Shown here piece after piece: positions 24,514 through 33,481 of a stretch of DNA of 64,000 nucleotides. Below the pieces are notes generated by a model. The model did not search any database. It saw nothing but the letters and a program-made list of their open reading frames with translations, and was not told where the DNA came from. Each line of letters starts with the position of its first letter. Positions within the stretch are counted from its first letter, which is position 1. Made by a program: the position numbers and the translations under genes. Source of the DNA: Nocardia asteroides (GTDB lineage: Bacteria; Actinomycetota; Actinomycetes; Mycobacteriales; Mycobacteriaceae); NCBI RefSeq assembly GCF_021183625.1, contig NZ_CP089214.1, forward strand, positions 2,728,001-2,792,000. The letters are read 5' to 3'.

Positions 24514-25734
24514 TCAGGCGACGCCCTCGGCGCGGGCGGCGGCGGCGACCGCTTCGGCGACGGCGGGGGCGACCCGCGGGTCGAGCGGGCTGGGCACGAT
24601 CTTGTCCGGGCCCAGCTCGTCGGCGACGACGCCGAGGATGGCGTTGGCGGCGGCGAGCTTCATGCCCTCGGTGATCCGGCGGGCGCCCGCGTCGAGCGCG
24701 CCCTTGAAGACGCCGGGGAAGGCGAGGACGTTGTTGATCTGGTTCGGGAAGTCGCTGCGGCCGGTGGCGACGATGGCGGCGTACTTGCGCGCCACCTCGG
24801 GGTGGATCTCCGGGTCCGGGTTGGACATGGCGAAGACGATCGACTCCGGCGCCATCGAGGCGATGAGCTCCTCGGCGATCAGCCCGGCGGAGAGCCCGAG
24901 GAAGACGTCGGCGCCTGCCAGCGCCTCGGCGGCGCCGCCGTTCAGCCCGCGCGGGTTGGTGCGGCCTGCCAGCTCGGCCTTGACCGCGTTCAGGTCGCCG
25001 CGCTCCCGGCTCACGATGCCCTTGGAGTCCAGCACGGTGACGTCGGCGACGCCGGCCAGGAGCAGGATGTTGGTGCACGCGACGCCCGCCGCGCCCGCAC
25101 CGGAGACGACGACCTTGAGGTCGGCGATGTCCCGGCCCTGCACCCGCGCGGCGCCGTTCAGCGCGGCGAGCACCACGATGGCGGTGCCGTGCTGGTCGTC
25201 GTGCATGACGGGGCAGTCGAGCGCCTCGATCACGCGCTGCTCGATCTCGAAGCAGCGCGGGGCGGAGATGTCCTCCAGGTTCACCGCGCCGAAGCTGGGG
25301 CGCAGCCGGATCAGGGTCTCGACGATCTCGTCGACGTCCTTGGTGTCCAGCACGATCGGGATGGAGTTCAGGTCGGCGAACTTCTTGAACAGCGCCGCCT
25401 TGCCCTCCATGACGGGCAGCGAGGCGCGCGGGCCGATGTCGCCGAGGCCGAGCACCGCGGTGCCGTCGCTGACCACGACCACCAGCCGGTCGGTCCAGGT
25501 GTAGCGCTTGGCGAGCGCCTCGTCCTGCGCGATCGCGCGGCTCACCTGGGCGACGCCCGGGGTGTAGGCGATCGACAGGTCCCGCTGGGTCTCCAGCGGG
25601 GACGAGAGCTCGACGGAGAGCTTGCCGCCGAGGTGGCCCGCGAAGATTTCGTCGTGGGTGATCGCAGAAAGGCTGGCCGCGTCGTCGGCGCTGCGGTCCG
25701 CGGTGGCGTTCGGTGCGTCAGTCACAGGTGACAC
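24514..25734 (-). CDS. NAD(P)-dependent malic enzyme
   Basis: 406 aa from GTG 25734, with AGGAG 8 nt upstream. It contains the malic enzyme signature segments: YTPGVA (near 52), the catalytic tyrosine/lysine region around VMEGKAALFKKFA, LEDISAPRCFEIE, the metal-binding DDQHGTA, and the NAD-binding GAGAAGVA. It decarboxylates malate to pyruvate, providing NAD(P)H. The length is that of the short bacterial form. No obvious operon partner; a strong hairpin follows the stop. Confidence 0.93.
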   Translation of the reverse strand: MSPVTDAPNATADRSADDAASLSAITHDEIFAGHLGGKLSVELSSPLETQRDLSIAYTPGVAQVSRAIAQDEALAKRYTWTDRLVVVVSDGTAVLGLGDIGPRASLPVMEGKAALFKKFADLNSIPIVLDTKDVDEIVETLIRLRPSFGAVNLEDISAPRCFEIEQRVIEALDCPVMHDDQHGTAIVVLAALNGAARVQGRDIADLKVVVSGAGAAGVACTNILLLAGVADVTVLDSKGIVSRERGDLNAVKAELAGRTNPRGLNGGAAEALAGADVFLGLSAGLIAEELIASMAPESIVFAMSNPDPEIHPEVARKYAAIVATGRSDFPNQINNVLAFPGVFKGALDAGARRITEGMKLAAANAILGVVADELGPDKIVPSPLDPRVAPAVAEAVAAAARAEGVA

Positions 25735-26162
25735 GATTTCACTCCTGCTCGGGGCGTGGCTAGACCGGGAAACGGTTACCGCCGGGTATTCGGTATGAGG
25801 TGTCTCACGAGGTTCATCGATGCCGCTACCGGCCCTTTCCGGACTGGTTGTGATTTTCGTCACGCAGCATCGGATACCGGCGAGTACCGGGCGGGCGGAA
25901 CGAGAGCGCGGAGCCGGACGGGGTCATCCGGACCTGAGATCGATACTGATCCACGTGGTGCGACGGTACGTCGCGCGACGGAGCCAGCGGAACTCCGAAC
26001 CCGGCGGTGGCACAGGAGCGGAATCCGACCCATTGTGCCAGCCGGCCTCGCTCGGCGCCAATCCGGTGCGCCCGTCGCAACCTCATCGTCCGAGCGTAGG
26101 CCCTCGGAATTACCCGCAGGTGAGCAAAGGCTTGCCGTTCTCCCCCGCGCTGCGGTGAGGGA
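25735..26162. other. Intergenic region of 428 nt without a recognisable gene
   Basis: Upstream of the malic enzyme gene and downstream of the FAD oxidoreductase gene. Open frames here have no protein-like composition. The promoter of malic enzyme should lie in the first 100 nt. I see no tRNA, repeat or riboswitch. Confidence 0.5.
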
Positions 26163-27755
26163 TCAGGCGGTGCGCGGCGGCGCCGCTGTGAGGCTCACGG
26201 GCAGCGGGTCGCGGCGCAGCCAGACGGCGTCCAGCCCGCCGACCCGGATGCGGGCGCGCCCGCTCGGCTCGGCATCGGGGTGATCGGTGCGGCGGTGCAG
26301 CCCCCGGCTCTCGGTGCGGGCCAGCGCGGCGTGCGCGCTCCAGCGGGCGGCGGCGAGCAGCGCGACGGCCTGGCGCGAGCGCAACGCGCTCGCGCCGCTG
26401 CCGCCGAGCTCGAAGCGGGCGGCGGGCCAGAGGCCGTCGAGTTCGGCGACGGTGTCGCGCAGCGTGCCCGCGCTGCGCCAGTAGCTGCGGCGCGGCGGGA
26501 CGGTGTGCTCGCGCACCGAGCCGACCACGGCGCGCGGGTCGAAGCGGCACACCGCGCGCAGCCCGGCGGGCACCGCCCCCGACCCCTGCGGCACCCGCAC
26601 CGGCACCGGCCCGCCGACCCCGGCGAAGACCGCGGCCCCCGAACCGGCCCACACCCCGGAGGCGATGGCCCATGCTCCGCCGTGCCCGCCACCGGCCCCG
26701 ACCACCCCCTCGCGCGAGGTGACATCGCCCGCGGCGAAGAGCCCGGGCACGGTGGTCGCGCCGTCACCGGCGGTCACCAGCCCGCCCGACCCGAGCACGG
26801 TCCCGTGCAGCACCGGCCGCAGCGGTACCCGGCCCTGCTGGTCGAGCACCCGGTACCGCAGCACCTGCCTGCGCGCGGCGGCGGAGAGCGCCGCGGTCCC
26901 CGCGAAGACGCCGCGGCCGCGGGCCAGCGCCTCGAAGAGCTCGGCCCCGGCGAGCGGGGCGCCGGCGCGGTCGTGCAGCGCGGCGCCGTGCAGCGGGGAG
27001 CCCGCGCCGAGCCCGAAGGGCGCGCCGCCCATGGCCGGGATCAGGGCGTAGGCCCCGGCGAACTCCATGCCGGAGAGCTCGGCGCCCACCTCGGCCCCGA
27101 AGAGCAGCCCGTCACCGGTGTCCACCTCGGTGCCCGGCGCGCCGGAGCCGAAGGCGCAGCCGCCGGTCGCGAGCACGACGGCTCGCGCGCTCGCCGTCCA
27201 GGTCCGGCCGCCGGAGCGCAGCCCGGTGGCCGCGCAGACCACGCCGTCGACATCGGTCAGCAGCCGCAGCGCGGGGTGGCTGTCCCGGATCACGACGCCG
27301 AGCGCGAGCGCGTAGCGGCGCAGCGCCCGCAGGTACATGACCCCGCTGACCCGCACCCGGGCGGGCAGCGGGCCGCCGGGCCCGGCCGGATCGTCCTCAC
27401 CCGCGACGACGGTCGGCACCGGTGTCGCCCGCAACCCGCGGTGCGCGAGCCGGGTGAGCCGCTGGTAGCTCTCGTCCAGGACGGCGTGGATCAGCCCCGC
27501 GTCGCCGAGCCCCGCGCCGTGCGCCAGCGCGGCCGCCACCGCGTCGGCCCGCCCCGACGGCAGCACCGCCCAGAGCGCGGTGCTCCCGACCGCCATCGGG
27601 CCGGAGGCACCGCAGCGGCCCTTGTCGGCGAGCACAACGCGGGCACCGGCCCCGGCCGCCGCGATCGCGGACCAGAGGCCGGCCGGTCCCCCGCCCAGGA
27701 CGAGCACATCGGTCTCGAAGGCCTCCACGGAAACCAATGTTCGGGCACAGTTCAC
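26163..27755 (-). CDS. FAD-dependent oxidoreductase of the fumarate reductase / L-aspartate oxidase superfamily
   Basis: About 530 aa from GTG 27755 (GTG 27728 is an equal candidate). The FAD motif VLGGGPAGLWSA is at the N-terminus, ATGG at about 190, and a second FAD-contacting segment LFAAGDVTSREGVVGAGGGHGG near 345. The C-terminal helical domain recalls NadB and SdhA flavoproteins. It lacks the HGANRLASNSL motif of true L-aspartate oxidase, so the nicotinate pathway role is doubtful. No iron-sulfur partner, nadA or nadC is nearby. The substrate is unknown. Confidence 0.8.
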   Translation of the reverse strand: MNCARTLVSVEAFETDVLVLGGGPAGLWSAIAAAGAGARVVLADKGRCGASGPMAVGSTALWAVLPSGRADAVAAALAHGAGLGDAGLIHAVLDESYQRLTRLAHRGLRATPVPTVVAGEDDPAGPGGPLPARVRVSGVMYLRALRRYALALGVVIRDSHPALRLLTDVDGVVCAATGLRSGGRTWTASARAVVLATGGCAFGSGAPGTEVDTGDGLLFGAEVGAELSGMEFAGAYALIPAMGGAPFGLGAGSPLHGAALHDRAGAPLAGAELFEALARGRGVFAGTAALSAAARRQVLRYRVLDQQGRVPLRPVLHGTVLGSGGLVTAGDGATTVPGLFAAGDVTSREGVVGAGGGHGGAWAIASGVWAGSGAAVFAGVGGPVPVRVPQGSGAVPAGLRAVCRFDPRAVVGSVREHTVPPRRSYWRSAGTLRDTVAELDGLWPAARFELGGSGASALRSRQAVALLAAARWSAHAALARTESRGLHRRTDHPDAEPSGRARIRVGGLDAVWLRRDPLPVSLTAAPPRTA

Positions 27756-27835
27756 CGACCCGCAACCATTGGGACCACCACCGAAAGGTGTGTCGTGTCC
27801 CGACCGTTACCCAGGTCGCGGAGAGCGCCGGAAAC

Positions 27836-28102
27836 CTATCCCCACCACTGCGTCCACAGCAACCACCCGGCTGCCGCCAACACCACCAGCGCGGCCCCGA
27901 GAACGGCGAACCCCCGCTTCCGATCGGCGAACACCTGCGCCACCACGACCACCACCGCCAGCCCCAGGTGCCAGGCCAGCGACTCCCCGCCGGGCCCGGG
28001 AAACCCGCGCCGCCCGGCCAGCACCGCGGCGCCGAGCACCACCAGCGCCAGGATCACCACCCCGGCCGCGACCGCGCCGCTCAAGCCGCGCAGCAGCCTC
28101 AC
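27836..28102 (-). CDS. Small three-helix membrane protein
   Basis: 88 aa from GTG 28102, which overlaps the stop of the PHP gene (GTGA). Three hydrophobic segments (about 8-28, 42-58, 64-82) separated by short charged loops; the protein ends in WLLWTQWWG. No signature. Translationally coupled to the phosphoesterase, so the two share an operon. Confidence 0.65.
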   Translation of the reverse strand: MRLLRGLSGAVAAGVVILALVVLGAAVLAGRRGFPGPGGESLAWHLGLAVVVVVAQVFADRKRGFAVLGAALVVLAAAGWLLWTQWWG

Positions 28103-28953
28103 GGCGCGATCACCTCGGCGCCGGTCGCCGCCGCCACCAGCTTCTCGAACTGCGCGGGCTCGGTGCTGCACGCGCCGAGCGCGATGGTCTTGTTCGCGCC
28201 GTGATAATCCGAGGAACCCGTGCACAGCAGCCCGAGCTCGGCGGCGAGCTCGCGCAGCAGCGCGCGGTCGGCGGCGGGGTGATCGGGGTGGTCGACCTCG
28301 AGCCCGCCCAGCCCGAGCGCGGCCAGCTCGCGGATGTCGGACACCGCGAGCAGCCTGCCCCTGGCCCGCGCCCTGGCGTGCGCGATCACGCTGACCCCGC
28401 CCGCGGCCGCGATCATCTCGACCGCGCGGTGCAGCGGGGTGTCGGCCTTCTCCTCGTAGTAGGGGCCGTCGGGCGCGAGCAGGTGCCGGAAGGCGGCGTC
28501 CACCGTCGGCACCACTCCCGCCTCGACCAGCGCGCGGGCCAGGTGCGGCCGCCCCGCCGCCGGACCCGCCGCGGCCAGCACCGCCTCGGGATCGACCGGG
28601 AGCCCATCGGCCGCCATCCGCTCGGCCATGGCGCGCAGCCGCTCGACCCGCTCGCCGCGCAACCGCTCGCGCTCGGCGGCGAAGGCGGGGTCGGCGGGGT
28701 CGAAGAGGTAGGCCAGCAAGTGCGTGGCGACCGGGTAGCCGTCCTCACCGAGCCCGACGCACGACATCTCCATGCCGCGGACGAGGGTCAATCCGGGTGG
28801 CCGCGCGTCCACCGCCTCGGCCCAGCCCGCGGTGGTGTCGTGGTCGGTGATGGCGACGACGTCCACTCCGGCGGCAGCGGCATTGCGCACCAGTTCCGCC
28901 GGGGAGTCGGTGCCGTCGGAGGCCGTGGAGTGGGTGTGGAGATCGATGCGCAC
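28099..28953 (-). CDS. PHP-domain metal-dependent phosphoesterase (TrpH/RNase AM-like)
   Basis: 284 aa. The PHP metal ligands are visible: HTHS (H6, H8), D13, the ITDHD motif near 36-40, an E in EMSCV, and H near 197 and the GSSDYHG motif near 245-251. Relatives hydrolyse 3',5'-nucleoside bisphosphates or trim RNA 5' ends with manganese. It is cytosolic and divergent from corA with only 38 nt between the starts. Confidence 0.9.
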   Translation of the reverse strand: MRIDLHTHSTASDGTDSPAELVRNAAAAGVDVVAITDHDTTAGWAEAVDARPPGLTLVRGMEMSCVGLGEDGYPVATHLLAYLFDPADPAFAAERERLRGERVERLRAMAERMAADGLPVDPEAVLAAAGPAAGRPHLARALVEAGVVPTVDAAFRHLLAPDGPYYEEKADTPLHRAVEMIAAAGGVSVIAHARARARGRLLAVSDIRELAALGLGGLEVDHPDHPAADRALLRELAAELGLLCTGSSDYHGANKTIALGACSTEPAQFEKLVAAATGAEVIAP

Positions 28954-28979
28954 GGCGCCCAGTCTTCCAGCGCCGGCCG

Positions 28980-28985
28980 TAGCAT
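28980..28985 (+). promoter_or_regulatory. -10 hexamer TAGCAT, leaderless promoter of corA
   Basis: TAGCAT followed by 6 nt and GTG 28992, so the mRNA begins on the start codon. No ribosome-binding site is present. Confidence 0.55.
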
Positions 28986-28991
28986 CGTCCG

Positions 28992-30074
28992 GTGCCTACC
29001 ATTCCGCCGCTGCCGTTCCGCGGCCGCGGCACCGGGTCGTCGGCGGCCACCGCCGTCCACCGGGTGCCGGTCCCGACCGCGCGCGCCATCGTCGACTGCG
29101 CGGTCTACGTGGACGGCGAGCGGCTGCCGGGCCGCTTCACCCACGAGTCCGCGCTGGCCGAGGTGCGCAGCCGGGGCACCGGGTTCGTCTGGATCGGGCT
29201 GCACGACCCGGACGAAACCCAGATGCGCGACGTCGCCGCCGTGTACGGGCTGCACCAGCTGGCCGTCGAGATCGCCACCGAGCAGCACCAGCGCCCCAAG
29301 CTGGAGCGGTACGACGACACCCTGCTGCTGGTGCTGCGCACGGTCAAGTACGTCGAGCACGACCTGCACAGCGTCAGCGAGATCGTGGAGACCGGGCAGA
29401 TCGTGGTCTTCACCGCCAAGGAGTTCGTGCTCGCGGTGCGCAGGGGCGAGCACTCCGGGCTGATCGAGCTGCGACACACCCTGGAGCAGAACCCGGCGCA
29501 GCTGGCGCTCGGCCCCGGCGCGGTGCTGCACGCCATCGCGGACAAGATCGTGGACGCCTACATCGCGGTGGCGCAGTCCATCGAGGAGGACATCGACGAG
29601 ATGGAGGAGGAGGTCTTCACCCCGCGCAGCCGGGTCGGCATCGAGTCGATCTACCAGCTCAAGCGCGAGGTGGTGGAGCTGCGCCGGGCGGTGAACCCGC
29701 TGGCCGCGCCGCTGCAGCTGCTCAGCCGCAACACCGACCTCCCGGTGCCGAAGGAGGTGCGGCGCTACCTGCGCGACGTCGCCGACAACCACACCTCGGT
29801 CGCCGAGCGGATCAACGACTTCGACGACGCGCTCAGCGCGCTGATCAGCGCCGCGCTGGCGAAGGTCGGCGTGCAGCAGAACACCGACATGCGCAAGATC
29901 TCGGCCTGGGTCGCGATCGCCGCGGTGCCGACGATGATCGCCGGCATCTACGGCATGAACTTCGACCACATGTGGGAGCTGCACCAGACCTGGGGCTATC
30001 CGGCGGTGCTCACCCTGATCGCGGCGGTCTGCACCCTGCTCTACGTCAACTTCCACCGGAACAACTGGCTCTAG
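28992..30074 (+). CDS. corA: CorA-type magnesium/cobalt channel
   Basis: 360 aa. A large alpha/beta cytosolic N-terminal domain leads into the long stalk helix (about 170-290), then two C-terminal transmembrane helices with the selectivity motif G321-M322-N323 in the loop. It is a homopentameric Mg2+ channel gated by cytosolic Mg2+. The homologue in M. tuberculosis is Rv1239c. The stop shares the palindrome CTAG with the convergent gene at 30071, so the two genes overlap by 4 nt tail to tail. Confidence 0.93.
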   Translation: MPTIPPLPFRGRGTGSSAATAVHRVPVPTARAIVDCAVYVDGERLPGRFTHESALAEVRSRGTGFVWIGLHDPDETQMRDVAAVYGLHQLAVEIATEQHQRPKLERYDDTLLLVLRTVKYVEHDLHSVSEIVETGQIVVFTAKEFVLAVRRGEHSGLIELRHTLEQNPAQLALGPGAVLHAIADKIVDAYIAVAQSIEEDIDEMEEEVFTPRSRVGIESIYQLKREVVELRRAVNPLAAPLQLLSRNTDLPVPKEVRRYLRDVADNHTSVAERINDFDDALSALISAALAKVGVQQNTDMRKISAWVAIAAVPTMIAGIYGMNFDHMWELHQTWGYPAVLTLIAAVCTLLYVNFHRNNWL

Positions 30075-30652
30075 AGCTGGGCCACCCCGCGGTTCGGGTC
30101 GCGCACGTCGATCCCGGCCTCGGACCACGCCTCGCGCAGCGCGTCGGCGCCGCGCAGCCGCACCCAGGCCGCCTCGGTGGCGGTCACCGGGGTCACCGTC
30201 AGGTAGCGCACCGGCTCGGCGGGCTCGGGCAGCTCGACCTCGGGGATGTCGCTCGCGCCGAGCAGCACCGCGGTGAAGGGGGCGTCCCGCCAGATCGGCT
30301 CGCTCAGGTCGAGCAGCGCGTCGGCCTGCAGCACGACGCCCTCCACCGCGGGCGAGGCGGCGAGCACGCCGAGCGTGCGGGCCAGCCCGGCGGCGGCGCC
30401 GAGCCCGGCGTGCAGGGTGAGCGTGAGCTCGGCGCGCGGGCCCTTGACCGGGTCGGCGAGCAGGTCGCCCGGGTCGCCCATCGGGTGCCGGGAGCCGCCG
30501 AGTGTGAGGTAGTGCACATAGTCCCCGGAGACCAGCCGCAGGATCTCGATGGGCTCCAGGCCGAGGAAGGTCACCGAGGCCGAGTCGACCCCGGTCCGGT
30601 CCGTGCCGAAGTGCCCGAGCACGCCGGAGCGGACCCGTTCGATCACATCCAT
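30071..30652 (-). CDS. Suppressor-of-fused (SUFU) domain protein
   Basis: 193 aa from ATG 30652, 2 nt after the preceding stop. The alpha/beta body includes the family features GPRAELTLTL near 83-92 and a PFTAVLLG strand near 143. SUFU-domain proteins in bacteria are of unknown function; many occur in toxin-immunity neighbourhoods, others as housekeeping singletons as here. It is coupled to the stress-protein-like membrane gene upstream. Confidence 0.75.
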   Translation of the reverse strand: MDVIERVRSGVLGHFGTDRTGVDSASVTFLGLEPIEILRLVSGDYVHYLTLGGSRHPMGDPGDLLADPVKGPRAELTLTLHAGLGAAAGLARTLGVLAASPAVEGVVLQADALLDLSEPIWRDAPFTAVLLGASDIPEVELPEPAEPVRYLTVTPVTATEAAWVRLRGADALREAWSEAGIDVRDPNRGVAQL

Positions 30653-30654
30653 GC

Positions 30655-31146
30655 TCAGATCGCCAGCCGCGCCAGCATGTCCCTGGCCTGCTCGGCCGCC
30701 TTGGGATCGCAGAGGACGTCGTAGCGCCCGGCCACCAGCTGCATGGTGGAGGCGAAGTCGCGCTGGCCGCGGGTGGCGGCGTACGGAATCGAGGTGGAGA
30801 TCACCCCGAACACGATGCCACCGAGCAGCCCGACCAGCAGCGGGCCGATCGCGCCTCCGGTGGTGAACAGGCTGAGCAGCAGGCCGAGGAAGAGCCCGAG
30901 CCAGGCGCCGGAGACCACGCCGCCGCCGATCACCTTGCCCCAGTTCAGCCGGTAGAGCACCCGCTCGACCTGCATGAGGTCGACGCCGACGATGGTCACG
31001 TTCTGTACCGGGAACTGGTTGTCGGCCAGGTAGTCCACGGCCCGCTGCGCCTCGGCGTAGGTCGGGTAGGAGCCGACCGGCCAACCCGACGGCGGGGTGG
31101 GCAGGCCCTGCCCACCCCGGCCGGAATTCCCCAGGGGATTCGTCAT
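30655..31146 (-). CDS. General stress protein 17M-like membrane protein
   Basis: 163 aa. The N-terminal SYPTYAEAQRAVDYLADNQF and VQNVTIVGVDL are typical of the YflT/general-stress-17M fold, followed by two Gly-rich hydrophobic segments (about 72-100 and 103-122) and a short cytosolic tail. It corresponds to Rv1234. It is followed after 2 nt by the SUFU gene. Function unknown; probably an envelope stress component. Confidence 0.75.
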   Translation of the reverse strand: MTNPLGNSGRGGQGLPTPPSGWPVGSYPTYAEAQRAVDYLADNQFPVQNVTIVGVDLMQVERVLYRLNWGKVIGGGVVSGAWLGLFLGLLLSLFTTGGAIGPLLVGLLGGIVFGVISTSIPYAATRGQRDFASTMQLVAGRYDVLCDPKAAEQARDMLARLAI

Positions 31147-31158
31147 GTCCCCATTGTG

Positions 31159-32115
31159 CTATTCCGCCGCGGACTCCGGCGGGGTGAAACGCGTGGTTCG
31201 CGTCATCCCCGCGGCCCTGCCCTGCTCCGCGACCACCTGCGCCATCTTCGCGCTCGCCTCGTCGATCATCTCGTCGCCGAGCATGACGGCGCCGCGCGCG
31301 CCGCCGTCGACGGAGGTGTGGAAGGCGTAGGCGTCCAGGATCTCCTCGGCCTTGTCGTACTCGGCCTGGCGCGGGCTGAAGATCTCGTTGGCGGCGTCCA
31401 CCTGGGTCGGGTGCAGCACCCACTTGCCGTCGAAGCCGAGCGCGGCGCTGCGCCCGGCGGCTCGCCGGAAGCCATCGAGGTCGCGGATTTGCAGGTAGGG
31501 GCCGTCGATCGCCTGCAGCCCGTGCGCGCGGGCGGTGAGCAGGATGGTCATCAGGATGTGGTGGTAGGCGTCGCCCGGCTCGTACCCCTGCGGCTGCTCG
31601 CCGACGACGAGGGTCCGCATGCGGATGCTCGCCATGAAGTCGGCCGGGCCGAAGACCAGGGCCTGCACCCGCGGGCTGGCGGTGGCGATCTCGTCGATGT
31701 TGCGCAGCCCGATGGCGTTCTCGATCTGCGGCTCGATGCCGATCCGCCCCGGCTCCAGCTGATGCGCCTGCTCCAGCTGGGTGAGCAGCAGGTCGAGCGC
31801 GCGCACCTGGCCGCCGTCGGTGACCTTGGGCAGCACGATGGCGTCGAGCTGCGAGCCCGCGCCCTCGACGACGGTGATCACGTCGGCGTAGGTCCACGGC
31901 GTCGTCCAGTCGTTCACCCGGACCACGCGCAGCTGCTCGCCCCAGCCACCCTCGTTCAGCGCGGCGACGATGGTGGCCCTTGCCGCCGCCTTGGCGACCG
32001 GCGCGACGGCATCCTCCAGGTCGAGGAAAACCTCGTCCACCGGAAGCCCCTTGGCCTTGGCGATCATCTTCGGATTGCTGCCCGGTACGGCGAGCACGGA
32101 ACGGCGCGGCTTCAT
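31159..32115 (-). CDS. HpcH/HpaI aldolase family, citrate lyase beta-like (CitE) enzyme
   Basis: 318 aa, with AGGAGG 10 nt before ATG. The TIM-barrel family residues are present: RSVLAVPG at the start, FLDLEDAV (metal-binding D/E), R and E in IGIEPQIENAIG, and FGPADF. No lyase alpha or gamma subunit is nearby, so it is a stand-alone CitE-like enzyme that probably cleaves or forms a CoA ester (malyl-CoA or citramalyl-CoA type). Divergent from the MgtE-like gene. Confidence 0.88.
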   Translation of the reverse strand: MKPRRSVLAVPGSNPKMIAKAKGLPVDEVFLDLEDAVAPVAKAAARATIVAALNEGGWGEQLRVVRVNDWTTPWTYADVITVVEGAGSQLDAIVLPKVTDGGQVRALDLLLTQLEQAHQLEPGRIGIEPQIENAIGLRNIDEIATASPRVQALVFGPADFMASIRMRTLVVGEQPQGYEPGDAYHHILMTILLTARAHGLQAIDGPYLQIRDLDGFRRAAGRSAALGFDGKWVLHPTQVDAANEIFSPRQAEYDKAEEILDAYAFHTSVDGGARGAVMLGDEMIDEASAKMAQVVAEQGRAAGMTRTTRFTPPESAAE

Positions 32116-32178
32116 GAACCCTCCTCCTGTAGTCGCTCAGCTGCCGTGGCGCGACGCGGAGCCCGAACGGGGAACCTC

Positions 32179-32184
32179 TAGCCT
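32179..32184 (+). promoter_or_regulatory. -10 hexamer TAGCCT, near-leaderless promoter
   Basis: TAGCCT ends 7 nt before ATG 32192 of the MgtE-like gene and supports that start against the longer open frame upstream. Confidence 0.5.
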
Positions 32185-32191
32185 GGCAGCC

Positions 32192-33481
32192 ATGGCAGCT
32201 ACCAGGGTGTACGTCGCCCGGCTCGCCGGTCTGGCGGTGCTGGGACCGGACGGGGAGTCTATCGGCAGGGTGCGCGACGTAGTGGTCGCCGTCCGCTACG
32301 ACCGGCAACAGCCCAGGGTGCACGGGTTGGTGGTGGAGCTGCCGACCCGGCGGCGGATCTTCGTGCCCATGCTCAGGGTGACCGCGATCGAGCCCGGCGT
32401 GGTGACGCTGAACACCGGGACGGTGAGCCTGCGCCGCTTCACCCAGCGCCCCGGCGAGCTGCTCGCCATGGCGCAGATCGTGGACTCCTCGGTCCGGGTG
32501 CACGACTCCGACCTGCCCGACCTGGACGACATCGACGTGCTCGTGGTCGACCTCGGCATCGAGCTCGGCCGGACCAGGGACTGGCGGGTCACCCGGGTCG
32601 CGGTGCGCGGGCACCGCAGGCTCGGCAGGCGGCGCACCGTGCACGTGGTCGACTGGGTGCGGGTCACCGGGCTCACCCCGTACGAGATCGGCAGGCCGGG
32701 GCAGGACGTCACCCAGCTGCTGGCGCAGTTCGAGGGGCTGCGCGCGGCCGACGTCGCGCAGATGCTGCGCGAGCTGCCGGAGAAGCGCCGGGTCGAGGTG
32801 GCCGAGGCGCTGGACGACGAGCGCCTCGCCGACGTCGTCCAGGAGCTCTCCGACGACGACCAGGTGCGGCTGCTCGGCAAGCTGGAGGTCGGCCGGGCCG
32901 CGGACGTGCTGGAGGCGATGGACCCCGACGACGCCGCCGACCTGCTCGGCGAGCTGCCGACCGGCGAGCGGGAGTCGCTGCTCGCGCTGATGGACCCGCA
33001 GGAGTCGGAGCCGGTGCGCAGGCTGCTGCAGCACTCCCCGGACACCGCGGGCGGGCTCATGACGCCGAAGCCGGTGATCCTCACCCCGGCGACCACCGTC
33101 GCCGAGGCGCTGGCCCGGGTGCGCAACCCGGACCTCACCCCCGCGCTCGCCTCGATGGTCTTCGTGGTGCGCCCGCCGACATCCACCCCCACCGGCCGCT
33201 ACCTCGGCTGCGTGCACCTGCAGGCGCTGCTGCGCGAGCCACCCGCCCACCTGATCGGCGGCATGCTCGATTCCGCGCTCTCACCCCTGCTGCCGGACAT
33301 GTCGCTCTCCGCGGTCACCCGGTACTTCGCCACCTACAACCTGGTCTGCGGCGCCGTCGTGGACGCCGAGAACCACCTGCTCGGCGCGGTGAGCGTGGAC
33401 GACGTGCTCGACCACCTGCTCCCCGAGGACTGGCGCGACCAGGAAGAACTACCGGAAGGGGTCACGACCGGTGACCGATGA
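32192..33481 (+). CDS. MgtE-like magnesium-sensing protein (intracellular domain and CBS pair, no membrane domain)
   Basis: 429 aa from ATG 32192. Residues 1-150 are a PRC-barrel-like beta region (IGRVRDVVV, RRIFVPMLRVT). Residues about 165-285 are the helical superhelix of MgtE N-domains (LREL, VVQELSDDD, MDPDDAADLLGELP), and about 290-420 a CBS pair. The five transmembrane helices of MgtE are absent, so it cannot be a channel itself. It corresponds to Rv1232c. It is followed by the DUF1003 membrane gene with an 11-nt overlap, which may supply the membrane part. Confidence 0.85.
   Translation: MAATRVYVARLAGLAVLGPDGESIGRVRDVVVAVRYDRQQPRVHGLVVELPTRRRIFVPMLRVTAIEPGVVTLNTGTVSLRRFTQRPGELLAMAQIVDSSVRVHDSDLPDLDDIDVLVVDLGIELGRTRDWRVTRVAVRGHRRLGRRRTVHVVDWVRVTGLTPYEIGRPGQDVTQLLAQFEGLRAADVAQMLRELPEKRRVEVAEALDDERLADVVQELSDDDQVRLLGKLEVGRAADVLEAMDPDDAADLLGELPTGERESLLALMDPQESEPVRRLLQHSPDTAGGLMTPKPVILTPATTVAEALARVRNPDLTPALASMVFVVRPPTSTPTGRYLGCVHLQALLREPPAHLIGGMLDSALSPLLPDMSLSAVTRYFATYNLVCGAVVDAENHLLGAVSVDDVLDHLLPEDWRDQEELPEGVTTGDR

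Noticed and set aside
26163..27755. Calling the FAD enzyme L-aspartate oxidase (NadB)
   Set aside because: The HGANRLASNSL motif of NadB is missing and no nadA or nadC is adjacent, so only the superfamily is assigned.
26280..29463. Plus-strand frames opposite the FAD oxidoreductase and PHP genes
   Set aside because: Shadow composition without motifs; the minus strand explains the region.
30653..33250. Minus-strand frame continuing upstream of the SUFU gene to 33250
   Set aside because: Only the part below 30652 is protein-like. The rest is antisense or out of frame to the stress protein, CitE-like and MgtE-like genes.
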